DNA from: Pieris napi
Taxonomy: Eukaryota; Arthropoda; Insecta; Lepidoptera; Pieridae
Assembly: GCF_905475465.1 (NCBI RefSeq)
Contig: NC_062250.1
Location: 4,486,501-4,550,500 of the forward strand
Direction of reading: 5' to 3'
Length of the DNA: 64,000 nt
Numbering within the stretch: the stretch's first letter is position 1; each line of letters starts with the position of its first letter. The notes under the pieces were generated by a model. That model ran no database searches, had not been told where the DNA came from, and saw nothing but the letters and a program-made list of their open reading frames with translations. The translations under genes and the position numbers were made by a program. Below are positions 55,856 to 64,000 of the stretch, piece after piece.

Positions 55856-56150
55856 GAGCAGTGTTGGCCTAGTGGCTTCAGCGTGCGACTCTAATACCTG
55901 GTCGTAGGTTCGATCCCCGGCTGTGCACTAATGGACTTCTTTCTTTCTTTCTTTCTATGTGCGCATTTAACATTTGCTCGAACGGTGAATGAAAATATCG
56001 TGAGGAAATCGACATGTCTTAGACCCAAAAAGTCGACGGCGTGTCAAACAGGAGGCTGATCACCTAACTGCCTATTAGATTTAAAAATGATCATGAAACA
56101 GATTCAGAAATCTGTGGCCAAAATTTAAAGAGATTGTAGCGCCACTGATT
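55856..56150 (+). mobile_element. SINE-A, full-length
   Basis: A box TTGGCCTAGTGGC and B box GGTTCGATCCC. The flanks share TTAGTTATTATT, a 12 bp target-site duplication. A TTTC microsatellite has expanded inside it at about 55935-55955. Confidence 0.9.
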
Positions 56151-56154
56151 TTTT

Positions 56155-59100
56155 CTTTCTTATTTTTTAGTTATTATTTATTCTTAAATTATGACAAGTA
56201 TTGTGCGAATACAGCCGCTTTTCATTTCATTCTCTTGTCTCTTGTGATAAATCATTATCCCCGCTGATTAAACATTTATACAACAGAAATTGCTTTGAAT
56301 GGGTGTATTCATGCACAATACACATGACAAAGCTTGTTACATATAATTTGTGATTTAAACCAATTGCGAAGTATGTTTGGAATTGTAAATTGCCATTCTT
56401 CACGCGTCTAAGTTGTGTCCATGGAAAGGCTGAAGGACGCTAAAGATAGCTTTATCTTAAATATTAATGAGAAATGAACAAAAGCGATATGTGAAGAAGA
56501 AGTGATAAAGCGAAAAAAACAATATAATCAGGACTTGGTACCTACCAAGTCCTGATTATACCTTTCTGAAGATTGCGTAAAATAGTTAAAGATTTTAAGC
56601 CAAAATATTAACGTGATTTATAAAAAATTGAAATGCTGTCAACAGAATAAATTGCTCTTGAATGGCTAAACCATTTATTTGTCATGCGACAAAGCCTGTT
56701 CATTCATAATTTCTTCTCATTTTAATGTTATTACACATATCTAGCAAGGGGAATATGAACGTTCAATACATACAATAGGGTATAAATTTCGTTGCATTTA
56801 TGTTTTACTTTAAATACGACAGAACAAATATAACGCCTCCAAGTGCTACTCCCTAAAGAGACAATAATGAAGAATAAATGGTCAAGTTTGCACCACAATA
56901 GTTACAAAAGATAAAAGGAAGAATTACACGGAAATTTTGAGGCGTGAACAATGATTTAGGCGCCCTTTACAAGACAATAATTTGCACTTCGAGTGCCGTC
57001 TATTATGTTAGAATCGTTATAAATATACATTACAAAGACTACCAGATGTGTTAGAGGCACTGGACACGAGTGCGGTGCAAGCCTTTGAAATAAGGTGCTC
57101 CGAACAGCTGATTCTTTGTTTGAAGTGGACAAGAATATATAGCACTAGCCGTTTCGCGCCCGCTTTGCTGGACGAATTAAAATAAATTTTATGTTTCATT
57201 ATTTTATTTTTTTTCATATTTTTATTATTCTTCTTTTTAACTTCCCGCTAAGAAAATTGAAATATTTCGAAAATCGAGTTTTTAACAGATATTGACGATT
57301 TGCGGTTCTAGGAAGCCTCTTTTGTTTTTATTAGCGGGAAAAATTTTCATAAAAGTAAAACAGAAATAAAAAAATGAAGGAACGTTGGAATTAAAAAAAT
57401 AAATAATCTAGGAAAAATTTCGCATCGAATGGTGGTAGTTTCATGTCGATACGATCAGTGGTTTAAGCGTGAAAGAGCCTCAAACGAACCCCATTTTCTT
57501 TTTATATATATAGATTTTATTAAATGAATTATTTGGTCTTAAAAAACACCGAAAGCGTATTCAATTGGCTTTGTATGAAGAATAAACTACTATTGAAAGT
57601 AATCCGTGTAAAATTAAATTTAAATAGCGTTATTGGGAGACTTGCAGCTAAATACAAAGAGTGGTTAAGCTGTGTGCCCATTAGACAGTATGTGAGTCGA
57701 CTAAAACGTCACCATATTCTAGAGCTAGAAGACCGGCAGTAGCTCTAGGCAGCAGATGAGTAGAGGCTTCCAATGGGAAGTCACTCCACATGACAGCACC
57801 ATAGAACAAATTCGCTCATAGCTATAAGGCTGTTTGCAAATACCCGCAGAGAAAAAAAAATAAAGAAAATAGCGTTTTTGAAAAAACTTGTAATTAATAA
57901 TTAATTTATTAAAAATCCATAATTTAAAATACTCGTATAAATTCTTATCAGTCAATCGCACCAAAACCAAAAACCCACTTCAAAAAAATATTATCTTTTT
58001 AATAAACTTATTACTTTAGCAGTAGTTATTACCTACCTACATGTTTAAAAAATATTCAATACAATAAGCACGTGAGTAAGAAATCACATTTCCATATGAA
58101 CACAAAAATATTATTGACGACATTAAGTTACTAATACATATTTATAAGGCACAGATTTCACTTTCAATATAAAATTACTATAATAAATCAAAATATGTAT
58201 CAATCATATTTCAAATAGTGCACGCATCATGAATTTAATAACCATTCAACTAACCATTATAAAGGCAAACCGGTTTAAAATTTACTACACAGAAGTTAGA
58301 TAAAAACAATAAAAGGTCCGAACTTAATAATAACTCGCATGAAGATTGAGATGCTTCTCATTAACCTGGAGCAATCATGGACTTAAAGCTTTTGTTATTA
58401 ATTTATAGAAAGTCATCGTGAGGCTATTAGTTGGATAACCATATCGATCGCTGGCTTACTGATGCTTGCTTTTATGTGTGATTGGCCTAATGACCACGTG
58501 CTTGTTAGCGATGATCAGCAGCTATTATTACCATTGATTCTTCACAGACGCCGCTAAGATTTATGATTTTCACAGGTTCTGCTATAACCACTTCACTGAC
58601 TTGTTAGCTGTTATAAAATAGCATCGTTAATTCTATCTCAAAACTGTGTGAACACATAAAAATAATGGGTAAACCAAATCGGAAGCCCCTTAATATCCTC
58701 AACAGTTAGGTCCACGTTTATCACCGTAATCTCTTTTATCAGCTCAAAGATCTAACGAATTAATTCTTTTACACCCCATTAATGTCAAACGTGATTCATT
58801 AACAATAGAAATGCAAATCGCTGAGCATTCTGGTTGAGCGTTTCACCTCGCCCAATTAAGTATAGCGTAATATTGTTCGATACGTTTCTAACTAAATTGG
58901 AAGGGATGTGTTACGTATAACTCATCGTGGATGAAAGGTCGTACGCTGGACAGAACGTCTTAATTAACGTATAAATGTTTCTAGTATAATATATTGCTTT
59001 GAATTTTTGGTTCAACATTTATGCCGTTTTAATTAGAATTGCTTGAAATTGATTACGTTGAAAATATTGTTGGGAATTCAACCTTTATCGAGCTATGAAA

Positions 59101-59470
59101 ATAAACACTGCGTTCTGCGAATTATTGCGCATTTTATAATAGGGTTTCAGTTTTAAATTATTTCAGATGGTATTCTGTGTGTTGATAAGCGCTTCGTTAT
59201 GGACAGAATTAAAATTAACGAGACTATTAACAAATCAATGATGAATCCAATTAAGTAACTCGGTGTATTATGCGGTGGTTTGCAGTTCTCGCGTATTCGA
59301 TAATTATCATAAATGAAATCTTGAACGTAGCACATCTTCGCAATATTATATGGGTACTTAAATTTCAACTCCTCACATATATTTACCATAATCTTGATTA
59401 GAGCTGGTTGTTATTCGTAAATTACATTTAATATACATCTTGATCTTAGGAAAATACTTGTGTTTTATTT
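56155..59470. other. Long unassigned stretch with a perfect palindrome
   Basis: No gene recognised across 3.3 kb apart from the palindrome at 56523-56560. 58300-58950 is less AT-rich and repeat-free by eye and is a reasonable place to look for conserved non-coding elements. Confidence 0.35.
56523..56560. repeat. Perfect 38-bp palindrome
   Basis: TATAATCAGGACTTGGTA is followed by CC and then by its exact reverse complement: 18-base arms, 2-base spacer. No terminator-like T run or transposon end is evident nearby. Confidence 0.85.
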
Positions 59471-59474
59471 TACT

Positions 59475-59590
59475 AGATGTTCATTTATTTATACACTTCG
59501 TTGCCGTTAGAGATACAATACGATTAAAAAAATTAAATAGGACGGCAACTGGGGGCCTTATCGCTTTCGAGATCTCTTCCAGGCAACAAC
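59475..59590 (-). mobile_element. LINE 3' end fragment
   Basis: Minus strand: GTTGCCTGGAAGAGATCTCG, AAAGCGATAAGGCCCCCAGT and AACGAAGTGTATAAATAAAT, the same family as 33825, with four bases lost in GATCGCTC. Confidence 0.72.
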
Positions 59591-60048
59591 AACACGTTTA
59601 CCTAATACATGTAATAAACGTACAACCCTTTACGTTATGTTGCTTGATACAATCGCAATTTATTTGGCATAACACTTACTTGAATGTACAATGTAAAATG
59701 CCCACCATTTTGATTTCCAATAAAAACTTTGGGCTGCTCACAATAAAGTACTTATCCATCCCTTTTCAATACACCGTAAACTAAATTTGACAGAAGGAGA
59801 GGAAAGAGTTTAGTTAAGACTATTAGACTGATTAGATGTAGATTTATTTTATATTCGTTTAAATAAGAAAACCCCTTTATATCATGAGTTGTCAATCCTT
59901 AGTTGTAAGGACCTCCCTTACAGTTACAACGGAGGATTGACAAGAATTAAGTTCTTTTATTTTATAATAGTTACTTACCTGTTAGAACTAGTTACTTAAA
60001 TGTCATAGTTGTTCAGGAATAAATAGGCTTATTAATTTAAAAATATAA
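59590..60048. other. Unassigned DNA with a 55-nt hairpin
   Basis: No gene recognised. The hairpin at 59889-59943 has arms TTGTCAATCCT/AGGATTGACAA and GTTGTAA/TTACAAC. Confidence 0.4.
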
Positions 60049-60049
60049 T

Positions 60050-60335
60050 GAGTAATGTTGGCCTAGTGGCTTCAGGGTGCGACTCTCAAGCCTGAGGTCG
60101 TAGGTTCGATCCCCGGCTGTGCACCAATGGACTTTTTTTCTATGTGCGCATTTAACATTTGCTCGAACGGTGAAGGAAAACATCGTGAGGAAACTGACAT
60201 GTCTTAGACCCAAAGTTGACGGCATGTGTCAGGAACTGGAGGCTGATCACCTATTAGCCTATTAGATTTAAAAAGGATCATGAAACAGATTCAGAAATCT
60301 GAGGCCAAGACCTAAAGAAGTTGTAGCGCCACTGT
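60050..60335 (+). mobile_element. SINE-A, full-length
   Basis: A box TTGGCCTAGTGGC and B box GGTTCGATCCC, 3' end GTTGTAGCGCCACTG. The flanks share ATTTAAAAATA, an 11 bp target-site duplication. The minus 62-codon frame over it is a shadow. Confidence 0.9.
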
Positions 60336-60339
60336 ATTA

Positions 60340-60805
60340 TATTTTTTTATATTTAAAAATAAAGTTATGCTAGAAGATGACAAAGACTCAGCTCATTATT
60401 TCCAAGTTCATTTATATGAGAACAAACCTCTGTCTTGTAATATTTAAGGGTGATTAAATCCCTTTATAGCAGATGTAGAGAGCTTGTTTGTGAATATAAA
60501 ACAAAAGGTAATTACACTTTTCAAGTGGATTTAACAATAGCGAACATCGTAGTCGTAAAGTTTACTCCGATGTCATATTTTGAGCGTTTTTATACTCGTA
60601 AAATTTTACTCTTTAAACTGTATAATTTTGTTTTAATGATTGTATATGTATGTAAAAATGTGTATATATAGGTGTACCAACATGATTCTCTTTGTGAGGC
60701 TTCTTTAAATTGCCGTTTTTATACTAGCAGATGAAAACGCAACGAACTAATAAAATAATGTATAAATGAGTCACTTGTATATTTATTGACCTAGAATTTA
60801 AAAAA
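60340..60805. other. Unassigned AT-rich DNA
   Basis: No gene or repeat recognised. Confidence 0.3.
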
Positions 60806-60807
60806 AA

Positions 60808-61262
60808 AGGTGCGTGCGTACAAAGTACACATGTTAGAAGTGAAACTTCTTTAGCAAACTAATTTTTAAGACTTGTTCATATTTATAAAAAACTAAAACT
60901 TTAGATTTCCGAAAGAAAAGGAAGATATGATAGGAATTTAATGAATTTAATTGTCTTTAAAATGTTAAGTGTCGAAAACTAATACAAATTATAATTTTTT
61001 TTAATATTTATTTCTTAGATAATAAAAACACGTGGAATTTTAATTTACAATTCGTCATTTGAGATTTCAATAAATTATTTTGCATAAAATATAAAATACT
61101 AATATTTCATAAATTCTCTTTAGCAAATTTCAATTTTCAAAATATAATTTCTATGAATATAATCGCTCTCCCCTTTTTCTTCGACAAGAACGCAGTACAT
61201 CTTTGTGACGTTTTCGTAAAAAGTTACCCTTATGCGCCTAAAGGAGTTTCACTTCAAAACAA
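60808..61262. repeat. Interspersed element with palindromic ends
   Basis: The left side has GGTGCGTGCGTACAAAGTAC, then GAAGTGAAACTTC at 60837-60849. The right side carries GGAGTTTCACTTC at 61243-61255 preceded by GACGTTTTCGTAAAAAGTTA. The layout is the same as in the element at 2067-2365, with a different centre in the palindrome. Confidence 0.5.
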
Positions 61263-61420
61263 TTGTTATCCAACGAGTTAGTTCCCAATTTGGCGCACAC
61301 GGATTCGATTCCAGGGATAACAATAAATGTTTGTACTCAGATAAACGCCTACATATACCTATATATGTAGTTACATACGTATAAGTATAAATATAAAAAT
61401 AACTTGTATAAATATTTTAT
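61263..61420 (+). mobile_element. SINE fragment of another type
   Basis: GGATTCGATTCC is a good B box; AATAAATGTTTGTACTCAGA and a TATATGTAGTTACATACGTA-type tail follow, as in tRNA-headed lepidopteran SINEs. The A box is not convincing. Confidence 0.45.
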
Positions 61421-61424
61421 TCTA

Positions 61425-63530
61425 AAAAATGAAACGGTCCAAATATGTCGGCCACAAAGACAGTATTTTTTAAATGTATTAATTTTGCCATAACCTGATA
61501 TGGAGAATGGCCTGTTTAAAATATATTTTATGGGGAGCGGCCTTTATCAAAGTTGGCACCTGTACCCCTAACCGTTAAACAAATAAAAAGCTTAACCGTT
61601 CAAATTTACCATAAATATTAATAACGCTAGTTTTGAGTGTTAAACGAAACTCGGGTGACCATATTGCTGAATGATTGGTAATTAAAAAATTCATATTAAA
61701 TAATATTTGGACTTGATATTTAAAATCTCCAATATACGTGAGCCAAATACCTTATATCCATGTTGTAGCTTGTCTCTCATGACACAAGTAATTTATTTGC
61801 GTTTTTTAATACGTTTTATTTGAACTAAAAATTATTATCTAATACATATTACAAAAGTTTCTTTACTCATTGAAACTGTACCTCATATTATACTGTTACA
61901 AAAAACCTTAAATAAAACTAAACAATTGAAAGTTTGTGTTTGTCATTACCCAAATATCAATAGACAAGATTAGTTCTTATACAATTTTCTATACTGTACT
62001 TCATAATTTTAACAGTTTTTATGGTTTTAATAATAGGATAAAGGAATTAAAATATTGCCAAACAATCCTTGCAAATGAAGGGGCCAAAAAGTCCCAATTT
62101 CTTCAAAAACTGTTGGTGTTTCTATAAGCGTGGAATATTCGCGTCAATTTTGACGAAGCGCCGCGGCACCAAATTCACAACGCCCAATCGCCCAAAAAAT
62201 TAATCAAAACGCCTCTTTTTCTTACCTGTTTGTTTAAATAATAGTTTTGCCTTTATACTTGACCGCTGATTAAGATTTTATTCATTGTTCTATAATTTAC
62301 TGGCATTTTTTAGCAGAATTCTTAAACGGTTTTATGATTTCACGCTATGAATGTATTAATAGTTTTAATTCAAAAATAACATATTTAGGACAAGTCCCGA
62401 ATGTAAAATTCCAAGGAATCAGATTATATTATAATATGATCAGAGACATTTGTTTATTATATACATATATACGATTTTTAGATGTAACCTTCCTGTGAAA
62501 TTAGTATCTATGCTTGTAATATTGCTGGTTCGACAGAGAGGAGGACGTCCTGTTGCAGGTGAAAGCCAGCAATGAAGGTGACTCAGGACCGCTAGGTGAG
62601 CCAACTGAGTAAGTGACTTGTTATAGTATACCTACCTATCAGTATATATGCTTATTGTAATTCTATAGAATAAGGAGTACGCGAGTCTTAACTTACTTTG
62701 TATTATCAAAGCGGGGTACTATAAAAAAATAAGCAAGTTGAAAGGATTTTTAAACACCATATTTACGCACACACAATTAACCTATATCATTTTTAAAAGA
62801 ATTGTAAAAATGTTTTGTACCAACTATTGTATATAGCAAAATGGTTAAAATAAATAAAATACATTCTAAAAATTACATAGTATAATGAGTGTGCTGAGTT
62901 GTTTGGGTAGGTACTTCTACCTCGTTTCAACACGTTAATTACCCACTGAAACAATATTCCAAGAACATCTCGTGGTTTACGACATACTACACTTTATCAG
63001 TAGTGATTATAGATCAACATTGCAATGTATAGGCAAAAATAGTGCTATATGGGACAGCTGCCTCTGACCACAACAGCAAAAAATCCACAGATACGATCAG
63101 GTCAAATTACATTTGGCCAAGAGATGGCGGTACGAAAAAAATGCCCAAAAAAGCATCGTACCGCAAGGTAAACAATTCTTGTAACGGACATGGGTACTCG
63201 AGTATGAATATTTGCTTTGCCTTCAGAAGCTTATGCTACACTTTGCTACAACGCTTGCTTTAGATTAAGCTTAGTCCATTTTGGCTTTTACAAAAAACTA
63301 CGACTTTTCTAAGACGTGAACAATTTCTACGTAGTCTTCTATTACGACACTGAAACATTATGTGACTGTCGAACCTAGGCAGATAAATTTCTTTAAATGT
63401 TTCCGCAAACAAATTTAGTTTAACAGAATGCAATTGAACAAAAATAACTACTGTTTTACTTGTGGTCAGGGTTCTGTTTCGCCGGGATTTAGGCATAAAT
63501 AAAACAGAAATTACAATTCCCTCGATCTCA
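61425..63530. other. Unassigned DNA
   Basis: No gene recognised. A GC-richer patch at 62521-62610 includes TTGCTGG/CCAGCAA inverted words and several GTGAG/GTAAG donor-like sites but no convincing frame. A 73-codon plus frame at 63042-63263 and a 78-codon minus frame at 63260-63496 have no motif. Confidence 0.3.
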
Positions 63531-63536
63531 CAATTC

Positions 63537-63742
63537 TATACTTTTTTTCTTGTTACCTTGATAGGTGACCTTCTGTACCTAAGACACACGTCTGATATTC
63601 TGGTTTTGTCACGTCTACACCGTTCGGGCACGTGTCTGTTGCGCACAAAGGAAGAAAAATCTATTAGCATTAGTTGAACGCACCGCAAGGCTAGACAACC
63701 CTCTAGGCCAATAGAACACTGCCGAGAAATCAACAGCTTGAC
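63537..63742 (-). mobile_element. Diverged SINE-A relative
   Basis: Minus strand: GCAGTGTTCTATTGGCCTAG, TTCTTCCTTTGTGCGCAACA, CACGTGCCCGAACGGTGTAG, GACGTGTGTCTTAGGTACAG and AAGGTCACCTATCAAGG follow the order of the SINE-A consensus with many substitutions. No intact B box. Confidence 0.45.
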
Positions 63743-64000
63743 CATTAAACCAAGCGGCGATTTAAAAAGAAATATTCTAAATACCATATAAAATTATGTT
63801 CTGTGACGAAAATTTTTTAATTCAACGGTTACCTATTCGTTTCTCGTTTCATAATACGATTCTAATTTCGCCACCGCATTGCCCCCGCGAACAAAGCACA
63901 TTTTCTACGGCTTTTAAACGTCAATAGTGTGCTATTTAGATGATATTTTTTCATACGATTCAAGGTAATGTTCCCTTATTTGCCTTTTGTCGAGTTGTGG

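Noticed and set aside
62521..62610. Exon with several donor-like sites
   Set aside because: All three frames are short, no acceptor is convincing, and the inverted TTGCTGG words could explain the patch.
63042..63263. 73-codon frame near the window end
   Set aside because: Basic, low-information sequence without motif; overlaps a minus-strand frame of equal quality.

Overview
The window looks like intergenic or intronic DNA from a moth or butterfly (Lepidoptera). It is strongly AT-rich by eye and has no intact protein-coding gene. It is packed with dead mobile elements of kinds typical of lepidopteran genomes: tRNA-headed SINEs with RNA polymerase III A and B boxes, 3' ends of several LINE families, short non-autonomous Helitrons with A|TC...CTAG|T boundaries, MITEs and one very long foldback element. 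The order-level call rests on recognising these families from memory; no database search was run. Family labels (SINE-A to D, Helitron group 1 to 4) are local to this annotation.

Layout. 1-12 kb: a group 1 Helitron, one copy each of SINE-C, SINE-A and SINE-B (the SINE-B split by a LINE tail), a LINE reverse-transcriptase C-terminus on the minus strand (6829-7159), more SINE-A/B/C, and a second LINE C-terminus (11632-11890). 12-22 kb: a group 4 Helitron, a 1.4 kb near-perfect inverted repeat (14679-16086), a SINE-B that lost its B box, a 313 bp MITE, a group 2 Helitron, a tandem array of about 203 bp units seeded by a SINE-A head (20574-21173), and an RTE-like LINE fragment. 22-34 kb: mostly unrecognised AT-rich DNA with scattered LINE tails, a Helitron, a small MITE, weak exon candidates (26775-27066, 28735-28812) and a SINE-A interrupted by another repeat. 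34-44 kb: a small hairpin at 34.6 kb, two SINE-D copies, two MITEs flanking a frameshifted mariner transposase start (37405-38739), an intact group 1 Helitron, a LINE tail and a candidate first exon (41393-41563). 44-64 kb: Helitrons of groups 1 to 3, SINE-A copies, several LINE C-termini, a perfect 38 bp palindrome (56523-56560), another hairpin (59889-59943) and unrecognised DNA.

How the parts relate. The SINEs would once have been transcribed by RNA polymerase III and moved by LINE enzymes supplied elsewhere. The LINE, mariner and Helitron remnants carry frameshifts, stops or truncations and cannot encode a working enzyme here. Nested insertions give relative ages: SINE-B before its LINE tail, and SINE-A before the repeat inside it. 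Transcription through the foldback, if it occurs, would give a long double-stranded RNA; this is the most interesting testable possibility. No tRNA or rRNA gene, CRISPR array or complete gene is supported. The only hints of host coding sequence are three short splice-flanked candidates, all of low confidence.
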